A stretch of DNA of 64,000 nucleotides, from NCBI RefSeq assembly GCF_902459465.1, contig NC_047065.1, positions 20,969,828 through 21,033,827 on the forward strand, written 5' to 3'. Positions 22,101 through 33,038 of the stretch are shown here, piece after piece. The notes beneath the pieces were generated by a model that was not told the DNA's origin, did not search any database, and saw only the letters and a list, made by a program, of their open reading frames with translations. The DNA is from Asterias rubens. Taxonomy: Eukaryota > Echinodermata > Asteroidea > Forcipulatida > Asteriidae. Both the position numbers and the translations under genes were made by a program. Within the stretch, counting starts at the first letter, position 1. Every line of letters begins with the position of its first letter.

Positions 22101-25100
22101 AGTTGGTCTTTGAAAAGCGCTTTGTAATCGTTTGTTATCAAACGCATATGGTGAGAAAGATGTTTAAAAAGTAGAGTACAATGATCCACACACATTGCCG
22201 TAAATGGCCGACCGTGTTTGTCGACGAGGTAAAAGGAAAACCATGCAATTTCGAGTGATACTTGTGTGGATCATTATATTTTACTTTTAAAATATCTTTC
22301 TAATCATATATGCATTCTATAACAAACGGTTACATACGCTTTTCAAAGACCAACTCGACCGATCCCAGGCAACGTGTTCCTTTAACACTGATACAAGAGT
22401 GAACAGGTTTTTTCATGGCTGGAACTTATTTAGTATCACAGAAAAAGACCTAGGAGAATGCTGAGCTCAATTGTCGTAAGCCTCATCATCTGATGTCACA
22501 CTTCAAGGCTTGTAAATTACGCCATATACCTGCCTTGAGCGAACGTCAGGATCCTAATGAATGCACCTTTGACCTCGCATTCATTTCAGATTCAGTCAAA
22601 TGCTACGTGCATACATAGACACATTACATGCATACATGCACATGTACAATAGTTCTACAAAAATTATGCATGTTGCATAGAGACTACCGAAAGTGTAACT
22701 GACAAACATTACTTCGGAACAATCGAAACACAGAATGAAAGCTTGTCACTGCAAGTTTATCCAATGAAATCATTGAATCCAATGAAATCACTGGTTTTGT
22801 AAAAACCAGTTCCTGTCTTTAGCCTTGCAGTTAAAGACAGGGTAAGTTGGCATCTGCCTCTACTGTGGACAAAAAGTATCAGTAATATGTGACAAACCTA
22901 CATAAGCCTATTTGGAATATGGTCAGCACTATAGATGTGCATTGTTTGGTTTGGGTGTCTACTGACAAATTTACCTAAACCCTTGTCATAGTATTGTGTT
23001 CACCAAATCTCAAAATGGATTTTGTACACAATGTCAAATTGTTCAGATAAACCAATGGTATAACAGAAATTTTAAGACATCATTTTCCATTGATAATAAC
23101 ATGGCTGGAATGTGTTGGTTGTCTTCACTTTTTGAATGCCGTTTCTCTATCTCGGTGAAGTGCCTGACATTGACGTGGGACGGCACACTTAAGCTACGAA
23201 ACATACACATTTTCTCTGCATGAAAACATTCCTCTTAAAAGTTCTAAAATGCTACCAGTGGATGAAAACACTTGTCACTAATGTATCACAGCATTAAACT
23301 ACTACTACTGCATGTGCTTTGTCTAGACTGAAACTTTTCCGCAAACCAATCCATTAGGCATGTCCTGTAGCAGTGTTTTTCTTCAAAACCGGTGCACTAA
23401 TAAACTCAGCGTATCCTTGGTGTCTCCGGCCAGCAATGTTAAAGCAACTATATGACATGCTAGCTTGACTCGAGTTGAAGCCTCTGTACCCCTTTTTCAC
23501 ACTGTATCTCTTATTCACGTGGAATCCAGCCCTGGGGAGGCCCCAGGGAGATTTGTTACACCATAGTTACTTGGCACACTTTCACACTGTCTTTTTACAG
23601 TTGCACGTTTTGAGAATACCCAAGGGTTTTACGCTTACCCCTTATCAGGAGCAGGGGCGGCTCTTCCTCGGGGTATGCCCCATTGGGGTAAATCAGGGGT
23701 TAAGCGATCCAAGTGTTAAAGGGCTGGCTGTTTATTCCCAGGGTTGCCCCATTGGAGAAAGAGTAGTATAAAAAGGGCTCATGAAATGCCGGCATGACTC
23801 AAGTTAAGACGGTTTGCTACCTACCTATAAAAATGTGTAAATGCTTCCCAGTATTGGTGAAATTGAACACTGATGCAAGACACATCTAACTGGCCCTTAA
23901 TGGAATGGTCTGTACTTTTCTGTTTTTTTGTTGGTTTTGTTTCTGGTACTTAACTTCTGCTTTGCACGTAGAATGCTGCATCAAGCTCTAACTCAAGGCC
24001 CCCAGCTTACAACAATGTCGGGGCATCACGTGGGCCACCCTCTTTGCCTAACAAACCTCCTGTTGGCCCTGTTTCTCCTCTGGTGAGTGGGGATATTTGG
24101 GGCTTGCCAATATAGACCTCTTGCATAAATAAGCTGTCATCAATCAGGGCCCAATTTCATGGCACCATAAGCACAGAATTGGCGCTTACGGAAGCGAGAA
24201 TTCTGTGCTCAGTGAGCGTTTTAATCATTTTTTTTTTTTTGCATCAATGTCATGCAAAAAGTGTAATCGATTTTTCACTATTTTCTCGTGACCCGGATGG
24301 CTGATCGATCCCAAACTTCTACAGATTTGTCAGTTTATGTATATGGTGGATTACATAAAGTGCTTACACTGCCAGCAAGGTGACTTTCATTTTAACTTTC
24401 TTAACAATTTTGCGGGTTGCCTTAAAATAAGCATCCGGTTGACAAAAAAAACAATCTATTACCCTATCTTTATGGCATTCCACAGAAGTCAATTACAGGC
24501 AAAAGGTTTTTAACTCGTATGCCATCGTCATCTGGAAACTAACATCATTTTTCTTAGTAGTTAAATCATGTAGATTTGTCTTTGTCTTTTTTTTTTTTTT
24601 TCTTTTTATTTTTTTAATGGTTTATTAAAATTCTATTCAATTCGTTAAAAATTTGGAGTAAAACATTACATTACTATATAATATGCCTAAATCTTACTCA
24701 GAAAAACTGAGAGGGAGAAGTACTGTACACTCTTATAGGGAGGAGAACAGTAACTTAAAATTAATAGTTAAACATATGAGTAGCACATTCCATTTACCAT
24801 TTGCATTACATTTTTGTAAAAGAACCCAGTGCACTAATCGAAAAGAGAAGGGGTTCGCCCCGGTGTTCCTGGTTGTGGCTGCTTCATGCGCCGTAGCACC
24901 TCGTAAACCCTTATCAGTGCTACATAATTAGGTCTCAGAATCCATCACTGCAATAACCTTTTTGAAAGTTTGTATATACTCAGCGCCTTGAGTACCTTGT
25001 TTGGTAGATACGTGCGCTATATAAGACTTTTATATTATTATTGGGACGTATTTGATAGAGCCGCCTAAGCAGACAGAAGTGCTTATCCATCTTCTGCTTT

Positions 25101-26786
25101 GCAAAAAATATTAAGCAGGATACCAGTCACATTCGATAGTCAATGGTACCAGTGACATCTTTGGCTTCGGTACCGCCTGAAAATGTTTCCATTGACTTGA
25201 AGATTTGTTGTGTGTGCAAAAGCAAAAACTGCCTCAGTCTCATCAAACATGACATCTCAGATCCTTTATAATGTTTACTCATGCATGGTTGTTGCTCGTA
25301 GTTGCATGTCATTTTTGTGTTTGCAGTGTGATCCTTTATGTTTACCTCAGTAATTCCATTGTAACTTAATTGATTTTTTTATAAAGTCCACATTTTCCAA
25401 TTTTTTTTTACTTCTCACCAGTTTCGAAAATTATTACAAAATTTGTGTTCCCTGTTATTCTATTCAGGCGCCTGGAGCTCCTCCCGGTGCACACAGTCCG
25501 GTAATTTTTACATCTTATTTCTTGTCTTCAGTTTCAAACGCTTACTACTGTTTTCACCATTTTCTTAACTCTTCTATAGTACCGTGTTCTAAAATATCCT
25601 ACACCATTCTTTTTAATTAATCCTCAAAAACAGGGCTTACAAATTTGAGTCTTTATTCTGAATTCAAACCGTACTAATGTCTGTCTGGGGGGGGGGGGAA
25701 GCTGTTAACAGTATGGCCCGCAAAAAGGTAGACTCCACGCAAACTAATTCCGAGCAATACAATTATTATTTTACGCATCAGAAGATGCTTCCCCTAGTGC
25801 GTGGGTTTTATTGTTCGCCTACAGGCAAAGAACTTGCAGAAGTCGATCAGCATGTTGTTGTGCATAGGCAGTTCCTTTTTGCGAAAGTCTCCACGTAATA
25901 AATGGCTTTCTACCTGCAACCGTTCTCCTTGCAAGGTTGCATGAGTGCTTGAGACTTTATTTCAACTAGTTGTTGTATAAGCCCTCTCTCCTACTGGATG
26001 TTTATCTGAAAGCAACTAAAGGTGACCAAGTAGGCCTTTCATCAGTTATAAAGAAATGCTGCACGATTATCAACTTCTGTGCTACCTGAAAACTAGAGGG
26101 TGGCAGTAAACTTTGATTGATTTTATTAAATAAGTTTTGCCTTTTTTATCATATTTTCACAGGCACCACCCTATTCAGAGAATGATCCAATGTGTAAGTA
26201 TTTTAAACACTTTGAACATTTTAAGAATCAGGCCCAGGTGGGGAAAAATACTAATACAAACACACACACACACAGAGTAAGAATAAGGCTCTGTGTTGCA
26301 TACACTCTGTGGACTTTCCTTGGTACTTTGAACCTTTAGGTTTGAGTCCAATTTCTTTCACATCATAATCTAAAACTGAGGAAAAACAAGTAAATTTTAA
26401 TGCAAAAAATTCTGCTCTGGCACGAAACTTCATATGTTTGGGTTGCATACAGATTGGTGTGACGACCCCCCTGCTGTTGATACATCCAGCGCACACTTTG
26501 TCCTATCTTGACAATATAAAAGAGATCAATGGTTCAGACATTCATGACAGTTAAGACTGAATATATTGTCCAATTGTCTTCTGCTACAGATCCGACAAAG
26601 ACAAACCAAGGAAATCTTGCTCCATCTGCCCCTAAGCCCGATCTGTCGGTTCCTGACTTACCACAAGTCCCAACCAACAGTTTCCCTCCGTTGGACAACA
26701 GCGTCGGGGGAAACTCAGCCGGAGGAGAGGATGTGGATTTCGATGACTTGAGCCGGAGGTTCGAAGAGTTGAAGAAAAAAAAGTAG
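16015..26786 (+). CDS. IST1: IST1 homolog, ESCRT-III-like regulator of membrane scission
   Basis: Ten exons, join(16015..16102,17193..17269,17468..17659,18781..18864,20333..20446,21596..21865,23972..24082,25468..25500,26163..26193,26590..26786), give 398 residues; human IST1 has about 364. Residues ~8-180 are the IST1/ESCRT-III-like helical domain (LSINRLKLLEKKK, AQKARKEIADYLAMGKDERA, REDYLVEGMEIVELY, AEAVASVIW). Residues 190-325 are Pro/Gly-rich linker with repeated YPPPA. The C-terminus has both MIT-interacting motifs: MIM2-like VPDLPQVP (354-361) and MIM1 LSRRFEELK (387-395). IST1 binds CHMP1 and, through its MIMs, VPS4 and other MIT proteins such as spastin, acting in endosomal tubule scission, abscission and nuclear envelope sealing. 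All splice sites are GT-AG and every join keeps frame. The identification is firm. Confidence 0.97.
16113..16445. repeat. 38-bp minisatellite at the IST1 exon 1 donor
   Basis: Nine copies, at 16113 and every 38 bp to 16417, of a unit starting AGGTACACTTAGAACTATGA. Copies are nearly identical. The array starts 10 bp past the splice donor and each unit holds CAGGTAC, itself donor-like. Confidence 0.95.
16498..16872. repeat. MITE family A copy carrying a nested insertion
   Basis: Left part CTCTCGCAACTTTGACGACC, right part from TGAGTTCATATTTTCACAG to GTGTCTAGTGCCTTTAA. The two halves are split by a family F element at 16534-16762. Lies in IST1 intron 1. Confidence 0.8.
16534..16762. repeat. MITE family F inserted into family A
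   Basis: Ends CCTTTTTGAGGTATGGCGGA and TCCGCCATACCTCAAAAAGG, body as at 9448-9672. It interrupts a family A copy, so family F moved later. Confidence 0.88.
17193..17269 (+). CDS. IST1: IST1 exon 2
   Basis: Encodes TEQAQKARKEIADYLAMGKD and ERARIR. The phase 1 junction restores Thr, as in vertebrate IST1. Confidence 0.96.
17468..17659 (+). CDS. IST1: IST1 exon 3
   Basis: Encodes VEHIIREDYLVEGMEIVELY to EVAELKS, the most conserved helices of the domain. Confidence 0.97.
17815..17971. repeat. MITE family G relative in IST1 intron 3
   Basis: CTGCCGTCGATTT at the left end and AAATCGACGGCAG at the right end form perfect 13-bp terminal repeats. TTAGGATTAATCTTA and partner pair further in. Confidence 0.85.
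18158..18460. repeat. Two diverged direct copies in IST1 intron 3
   Basis: CCAATAAAAACTACTTGTTA (18161) and CCAGTAAAAATTACTATAGG (18339) head two copies that share ACATCACTNCTCAAC, GGCCCT/TGCCCT and AATAGTTTAAAC. Confidence 0.6.
18781..18864 (+). CDS. IST1: IST1 exon 4
   Basis: Encodes VSEQLVLKYGREFGDCCKKG and ESESINEG. Acceptor TTTATTTCTCAG, donor GTAAGT. Confidence 0.93.
19560..20017. repeat. Truncated MITE plus 148-bp tandem duplication
   Basis: 19560-19790 matches 45955-46157 (ACCTTCATTCAAAAA, CTCTCTTGCGTAACTACGCA). From 19722 a block starting AAGTGGTAACTTGTGATCAA is repeated at 19870, with only a few differences. Confidence 0.8.
20333..20446 (+). CDS. IST1: IST1 exon 5
   Basis: Encodes LKHKLGVQAPSRRLVESYLV to PDPSILS, the last helix of the domain. 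Confidence 0.95.
20985..21260. repeat. Repeat shared with 33765-33960
   Basis: Both hold CACAACTCTGCCGCG (here) or its complement, CACGTGAGCCTCTCCAAT / ATTGGAGAGGCTCAC, and a GCGGAGCTTAATGGATC / GATTCATTAAGCTCCGCCC pair, in opposite orientation. Lies in IST1 intron 5. Confidence 0.6.
21437..21470 (-). mobile_element. Degenerate Penelope-like motif
   Basis: Minus strand CTGGAGACGAGCAGAGTGTA then CTGTTTGAAATGTC. Clear relative of 1957-1924, with an A-to-G change in the CTGA core. Confidence 0.4.
21596..21865 (+). CDS. IST1: IST1 exon 6
   Basis: Encodes PPEIEGLLMDLGDEVLSGN, a poly-Gly run and about eight YPPPA-type repeats up to SYPPPQS. Matches the start of the IST1 linker, then departs in its low-complexity part. 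Confidence 0.93.
22071..22386. repeat. MITE family C copy in IST1 intron 6
   Basis: TTTAAAGGAACACGTTGCTTT to GGCAACGTGTTCCTTTAA. Shorter than the other two copies; part of the middle palindrome is deleted. Confidence 0.85.
22387..23971. other. Rest of IST1 intron 6, nothing recognised
   Basis: No coding frame of interest and no long inverted repeat. A 98-codon frame at 23475 has no family resemblance. Confidence 0.4.
23972..24082 (+). CDS. IST1: IST1 exon 7
   Basis: Encodes NAASSSNSRPPAYNNVGASR to GPVSPL. Pro-rich linker, supported by splice sites (TGCACGTAG, GTGAGT) and frame. Confidence 0.8.
24214..24440. repeat. Partial MITE family E
   Basis: Shares TCGATTTTTCACTATTTTCT, CTCGTGACCC and GTCAGTTTATGTATATGGTG with the full element at 39171-39536. 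The ends are lost. Confidence 0.6.
24955..25045 (+). mobile_element. LINE 3' end (CR1/L2-type tail)
   Basis: CAGCGCCTTGAGTACC, then GTGCGCTATATAAGAC and a TATTATTATTG tail. This layout is usual for the 3' UTR of CR1/L2 elements. No coding part remains. Confidence 0.5.
25468..25500 (+). CDS. IST1: IST1 exon 8 (33-nt micro-exon)
   Basis: Encodes APGAPPGAHSP. Supported by TTCTATTCAG and GTAATT and by a frame-keeping length; could be skipped in some transcripts without a frame change. Confidence 0.65.
26163..26193 (+). CDS. IST1: IST1 exon 9 (31-nt micro-exon)
   Basis: Encodes APPYSENDPM plus one base; needed to supply the phase for exon 10. The PPY motif parallels the TPPSYE segment of vertebrate IST1. 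Confidence 0.75.
26590..26786 (+). CDS. IST1: IST1 exon 10
   Basis: Encodes the MIM2-like and MIM1 tail ending DDLSRRFEELKKKK and a TAG stop. Confidence 0.97.
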
Positions 26787-27096
26787 AAAGAAAGAAAAAA
26801 TTCATGTTAAATATAAGTGCAGCTCAAAAATGTATATCGATTTGTAACAAGGACTGCATTTTCAGTTGAGCTCAAAGAATCTGTACAGCACCAGTGTCCT
26901 GTGAAGTTTTTTTTCTTAAATTTCACATAGAAAATGTATTATATACCTGGAATTTTGAATTTATCTTAAAAACAAATCAACTGACACTAAGGAATTTCAG
27001 AAAGGGTCCCTCTCTGGATATTTCTGTCTATCTTTTTAGCTTTAAAATGTTGTAGAGCGTGACAGCCTTTGGTCATGTTGGTAATCACTCTTAAAA
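26787..27096. other. IST1 3' UTR and flank
   Basis: AT-rich, directly after the stop. No canonical AATAAA close by, so the poly(A) site is not placed. Confidence 0.4.
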
Positions 27097-27301
27097 TAGG
27101 GACTTTTCGTTTTCGGCGACGAATGGTTCTGCGACGGTTGTTCAGCTAAACGTCGTTTTCAGCACAACGAAGATTCATCCCAAGTACTGTCGTAGAAATT
27201 GAGGGATGACTGTCCTCAAAGCCGACGCATGCGCAGATGGCGCCAAATGTCATCTTTACCGTCGCCGAACCATCCGTCGTCGAAAACGAAAAGTCCCTAT
27301 T
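27097..27301. repeat. MITE with 40-bp terminal repeats
   Basis: TAGGGACTTTTCGTTTTCGG and CGAAAACGAAAAGTCCCTA form long inverted ends; further in, CGACGAATGGTTCTGCGAC pairs with GTCGCCGAACCATCCGTCG. Confidence 0.88.
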
Positions 27302-28420
27302 AATGGCACTTAAGACTTTACTCGTTAGAAGTACAACAGCTTTTAATAGTATCAAGCATTACGAGTATCATTTCACTTCAAAGTGGTTATGGATAAAGAT
27401 ATCACTTTTTATTCCTCAGAATTTGAATCTTAAAAACATTACTGTCTCAAACGTTTCTCAGGTTGTTTATTCCCATTGCGAATTATTCTTCCTGCAAGAA
27501 CATTATTACCGCTCGTGATTTTCATCAGGCAAATGCGAACTCCTGAACCCACCTTCAGGCTTTTACACATTGTTACTGGCATCATGCAGCTAGACGATGA
27601 CACGGTAGACTGGCTTTCTTCCAGTCTGCCCGTATAAATCACCTATCTTGAACCTGTTGGCTACCACACGCACAAACAAACAAAAAAACTGCCATCTGCT
27701 GATTTGGGCCACACTTCAAAAAGATTGAAAACCCCATTTTGAAAGATACCTCCTTGAAATCTTTTTAGTAGTTGAATCTGCTTGATTGTATCAAACAAGA
27801 AATGGGCCATAGCAGACCTACCAAGTCTCACGCATTAGGCGTGAGACTCACGCATTTGGGCTCCGTCTCACGCTCACACGCACAGCAACCATTTTCTCAC
27901 GCAGTGGGGCCAGACCGGGAAAAAAAAAAAAATTAACGACAATGCATTGCCAAATCGCGCTCATATGTACAAAAGACGCAATCTACACTGTTTGCACAAT
28001 CTTCAGATTGCACGCAGTTTATCGGAATCATCAACTTGAGCTGCCGAACAAACAGAGCGCAAAATCGAAGGGGAGGGGGGTGGAGAGTGGGGGGGGGGTG
28101 GTGGTGAGCTTTGAAAAGTCTCACTCATAGCTGGCCTCTGGACTTGGCATCTCTGCCATAGACAAAGATGGTAACAAACTATGTAGATGATACTTAAACA
28201 GTTTTTGTTTTGATTATTTTATACCAAACGAACATATTAAATTGTTGTAAATTAATTAGAAATGTTATCACTAAGGTATACGCTATTAAAGTAAATGAAT
28301 GGATTAATGTCCCCATCAGGTGAGAGTTGCATTGATTTTTTTAGCATTTCTTCAAATTGAAACGAATACGACACACCACGCAAACCTAAATCAGGCCGTG
28401 CCGAAAATATAAAAATGGCA
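27302..28420. other. Intergenic, TCTCACGC repeat and G-rich tract
   Basis: 27825-27905 holds clustered TCTCACGC words. 28066-28108 is a G-rich tract with several runs of three to nine G. No gene was recognised. Confidence 0.45.
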
Positions 28421-28797
28421 TTAAATGCTCTGGACACTATTGGTAATTACTCAAAATAATTATTAGCCTAAAAACTTACTTGGTAACGAGCAATGAAGAG
28501 CTGTTGATAGTATAAAACATTGTGAGAAACTGCTCCTTCTGAGGTAACATTGTTTTGGGGAAAGAAGGAATTTCTCACCTAAATATTTGAATTGAATTTG
28601 ACACCTCAGCTTAGGTCTCGAATTCAAGCATCTGAAAGCGTACAACTTGTACGACAAGGGTATTTTTTCATAGTCTCTCGCAACTTTGGCGACCATTATT
28701 GAGTTCCAATTTTTACAGGTTTGTTATTTTATGCATGTTGAGATACACCAAGTGAGAAGACTGGTCTTTGACATTTACCAAAGGTGTCCATGCCATG
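28421..28797. repeat. MITE family A copy
   Basis: TTAAATGCTCTGGACACTAT to AAAGGTGTCCATGCC; both termini have substitutions, so this is an older copy. Confidence 0.75.
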
Positions 28798-28820
28798 TCT
28801 TAGTGTAAGAACTCATATCA

Positions 28821-29147
28821 TTAAAGCCATTGGACACTTTCGGAACAGACAAAAAATAAAAGTTCACAGATTTACAAATAACTTATAGGGATTACAGAAG
28901 GTAATGGTGAAAGACTTCTCTTGAAATATTCCATGAAATGCTTTTACTCTTTGAGAAAACGTTAAAACAATTATCAATTCTCGTGCGGAAACAAGGGTGG
29001 GTTTTTTCCGTTATTTTCTCCTAACTCTAATGACGGATTGAGCCTAAGTTTTCACAGGTTTGTTATTTTATATATAATGTAAGTTGTGATACACGAAGTG
29101 TGGGCCTTTGGACAATACTGTTTACCGAAAGTTTCCAATGGCTTTAA
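28821..29147. repeat. MITE family B, full length
   Basis: TTAAAGCCATTGGACACTTT and AAAGTTTCCAATGGCTTTAA are inverted ends with TTAA; the body has TTTGTTATTTTATATATAAT and a GTGTATCACAACTT-type block. Confidence 0.85.
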
Positions 29148-31037
29148 AGGGGCCTGCCGATCGCACAAGGTGTACACTAGCTGGTTTGAACAGGCTAGTG
29201 ACAAAAACCAGCAAAGACAAATGCAAAGAAGAAGCCATATAAACAAGTTTGTTTTTTTTTTGGGGGGGGGGGGTTTCTGGGTTTTTTGTTTTTTTGTGGT
29301 GTTGTTTCACTACTTAAATCGAGCAATCTATTTATTCTATATTATTATATAGACCTTGGGCATGCATCAAATTCAAACTAGATTATTTTATTTTTTTAAT
29401 ATGAAATAATTAACATGTATATGGTTGTTTTATATTAGTTTCTTGCTTGTTATGCTTAAAATGTTCAGTATGTATTATACCACAGGTTTAGTCGGTCAAT
29501 AAAACAATTTGTTAACCTATTTTGGGAGGCATTATCTCAATTTTGTGTGTATATAAAGTTGTCTATCTTTGTTTTCTTTATTTTATTCAACACTATTAAT
29601 TATTAAAGTGAAAAAAAATAATCAACACGATGACATTGTTGGTGGGTCACAAAATGGTTGACTTTTTCTTGTGTATTTTTCTTTATAGTAATGTGACTTT
29701 TAGTTTCAGGTTGTTAAAGGTTCCTGTAAGGTTGACATAGATTAGGTTCACTGGAGTGTAGAGGTTTAGACATTCCCTTGTTCTTTTTAGCATGGGGTTT
29801 CAGGTATAGTAGAGGTTTCGGGATATGTAACACTGGGTCAGTGAAGTATATAATTTATTCAAGGTGATTAGGCAAAGTAGCTAGCCAGAGAGGAGCAGCA
29901 AGAAGGTCATCTGCCCAGCCACTCTGCTCTTCCAGCTGACATTTGTAGGTGGTTGGTAGTAACTAAACTTATTGAAAATCTCACTGTCATGATTGTGTAT
30001 AAATTGCCCCGTCTTCAATAATCTTAGAGCTCTAAGATTATTTATGATTCCACGATCTAACATTGTTTTAAAAACAAGTGCTTGCTAAATTTGAAGTTTA
30101 GTAAACCAATACCAAGATGTCCTCTTTCGACTGTGGCCTTAGTTCATAACATGAGTGTTTAGTTTTGTTTTACACTGAGTACAGCACCAAACTGTCCGCT
30201 TTAAACGGCTACATTTTTTGTTCGACCAAGAAATGAAATTGCTGCTAGCTTATGCTTCAATAAAAAATATTATGCTTCAATATTGATTTTTGGCCACTTC
30301 TATGGGCGAAAGTTTTTTTCGTCGCAAGAGGTCGCACTTCACCTGTTTTTGTTCAAGTAATAAGAAAAAAATCGTGCGATGTGTGATTGTGGAGGACGTC
30401 GCCGATGCTAAATATACACGACACATGTGAAAAGTCAAGGACGTACGACGAAGGACGGGGTCATTTATTGCACTGCTTCACCGCCGCCGCGCCCCAGATC
30501 CAGTGATGGTATCACATCACTGTCAAACAGATTTTATTGTCTCCCTCATCAGCAAGCTTCCCTCCAGGCTCCAAGAGACCTCGGTTTACAACCAACAAAG
30601 TAATCTAATCTTTAGTTTGTCATGTTTGTCATGTTTGTTGTGTTGTATTTACAACGGTCGTGTGATGGTGAGAGAATGAGGAGAGGTCTTCTAAATTCTC
30701 CAGTCTGAACTGAGGAGGTAAACTGACTGTTGTAACTCTGAGTGTGACTGTCACTGTGAGCTGTGAGAGTGTGGTGAGTGTCGGTGTGCATTTTAATAAA
30801 GTCACACACTATGGATGAAGCGTCACACAGTCACAGTTCCCATAGTGTTCTGGTTAAATTAGTGCGAGTTGACTGGTTAACTGTTGGACCATCACCATGG
30901 ACCCAACAAAATCATGAATTGCTAGCCAGTCTAAATATAATCATTTTAAAAAGTGTTGTTAATTAATGAATGGTACATATAAATCTAGCGCCCCAGTCTC
31001 TGGGTCTAGATGGTACAACACTAGAGCATAGAAGCAT
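29148..31037. other. Intergenic, no gene recognised
   Basis: Low-complexity G and T tracts near 29250-29300. AATAAA at about 29499 could serve a distal IST1 poly(A) site, but this is a guess. No exon-like segment was recognised. Confidence 0.35.
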
Positions 31038-31196
31038 GGAGGTAGAATTCTACCTCCATAAAGTTTATCGCGAAATATCAAGAGAGGGCGCTGTAGAATG
31101 CATGCGCGAGTCGTGCATGACAACATTCACCGCATAGCAAACTGCCCCTTATGCCTACCAACAACGCATAGCGGTTCTGAACCGCGATAAACCTTA
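31038..31196. repeat. 20-bp palindrome and TTTATCGCG inverted repeat
   Basis: GGAGGTAGAATTCTACCTCC (31038-31057) is a perfect 20-bp palindrome. AAGTTTATCGCG (31059) pairs with CGCGATAAACCTT (ending ~31195), bounding a MITE-like body. Confidence 0.7.
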
Positions 31197-32553
31197 TATT
31201 AAATTTCATGGATTGGTAGAAGTTGGGGTGCTGTGCTCCTAAATTTGTCATCGATCGTACTGCATATTATGTTAGGGATCAAAAAATTCCCGGCACCTTT
31301 CGGCAAATCAAGCTCTGTGTGTTATGCAAAAATCCATTTAGACAAATTTAAAATCGCTTTATATTAACATTTTCCAAAGCCCAATAAATAAACAAATGGC
31401 GTCGCACTTTCACCGACATGGACGCAATTCAGCCTAGGCCCCCCAGGTCTATATAAAACAACGTTTTAAAAGCTTGTTGACTGAACCATGAAGACACGGT
31501 GCAGACCGTAAATTTCCCGGTGGAAAACAAATCACCCCAAAAACCTGAAGCGGTTAATTTTTATCAACTACCAAAAGTAGTGATTTTGCCCAACAGCGTT
31601 TACTATTTTGTATTGTATAAGTTAGTTTATTTTTAACCACCTTGACTCTTCGAGTGATATTGCTTGGTGCCGAGTTTTTATGGTGCCGACTTTCTTGGTG
31701 CCGAATGGGTGACACGTAGGTTCCAAGTTACAGGTGCCGAGTTTGCAAGGTGCCAAAGTGTCCGGTATTTGTAAAAATAACCGATACACTAAATGAAAGT
31801 GAAAGCAAGATTTGAATTGGAAGTAGGGAAGTCTTTAGACATGCAGTGACCAGATATCTGATGCACATGTGACACAAGGATAGGGAGGGGGGTGCAAAAA
31901 ATGTATTTTTTTCTCTTTTGTTAGGTTTTGGAATAACACTTTTAGGAATACAGAGTACTTTGGCTTTGTTGTCGGTGCAGCCACCTACTGTACGTGGCAT
32001 CATGTACATCATCTAGAAATATTGTTTGATGGGGGGAGGGGAGTAACAAAGCCATCCAGTTTATATGATTCAGATTGGTTCAAATGGCAAACAAACTATT
32101 TCAACCTAAGGAATACATTGATAATCTTGTATGCCTGACCACATGTTACGATTCTCATGGATTACTGATAAAGTTCAAGTTTATTGAACAGGAGCCAATA
32201 TTGTGTCGAAATGATGTTTATCGTTTTTATTCTAATTCTTAATCCAATTCAGTCCATCACGTCAGTTTTTGAGATGATATACATGTACAGTGTAATGTAT
32301 TGCACTATTTTGTACTTGGTAAATATACGTAGGCCTAGACACCTGGATATATAAGCTTGTATTCCATTTTCCATTCAGAATTTTTTTTTGGGGTCCTTGT
32401 TTTTTTTTTTTTTTTTTGTTTTTTTTCATATAGAGTTTGAAGCTTATAATGCAGCGATTTAATAAAAGTGGTTGAATAAAAGTTAGAAGTGTGTAACAAT
32501 TTTAACAGATGCCTGCCAACTTTTCATCACTGATTCTTTTTGTTTTCTCGTAG
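31197..32553. other. Presumed 5' flank or intron of SLC38A7
   Basis: Short GGTGCCGA direct repeats lie at 31668-31750. No first exon could be placed. Confidence 0.35.
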
Positions 32554-32750
32554 GCTGTGTGTTCAAGAGAGCTTCCAACAAGTTATGCTGTGGAGAATTC
32601 AAGACTGCTCTCGGGAAATTGGAGGTTTTCAAGATATGATGAAAGACATGGTCATCTCAGACTAATTTATCTTCAAAATAAAAAATAAAAAGCCTTGATT
32701 TTCTGAGGAATATAATACTCTGCGGGTGTGAAACCAAGTTCACGGTAACT
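32554..32750 (+). other. 5' UTR portion of the first coding exon, SLC38A7
   Basis: TTTTGTTTTCTCGTAG (to 32553) is a good acceptor, so the ATG exon probably begins at 32554 and an untranslated first exon lies upstream. No upstream in-frame coding extension is seen. Confidence 0.5.
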
Positions 32751-33038
32751 ATGGATTCCGGAGAAATAGCTCGGCCCGCAAAGCTGAAGACAAACTTCTT
32801 CAATAAAACTGACACTGACTACACGTCAGATGAGTCATCAGCCCTTCTTGGCGGCCCTATTGCCGTCCCCCCTGAGAGTAAATACACGCCTCGTCAAGAA
32901 CCAACAACCAGCGGGAAGACTTCATCCTTTGGAGCTGTCTTCATCGTTGTGAATGCATGTATAGGGGCAGGGTTGCTTAACTTCCCCGCGGCCTATCAAG
33001 CTGCCGGTGGGATAGCTGTTGGCACCAGCATGCAACTT
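32751..33038 (+). CDS. SLC38A7: SLC38A7 exon (coding 1)
   Basis: Start MDSGEIARPAKL; N-terminal tail, dileucine motif and TM1. Donor GTGAGT after MQL. Confidence 0.93.

Noticed and set aside
28066-28108. Functional G-quadruplex
   Set aside because: G runs are long enough, but the tract is low-complexity DNA in a gene desert with no supporting context.
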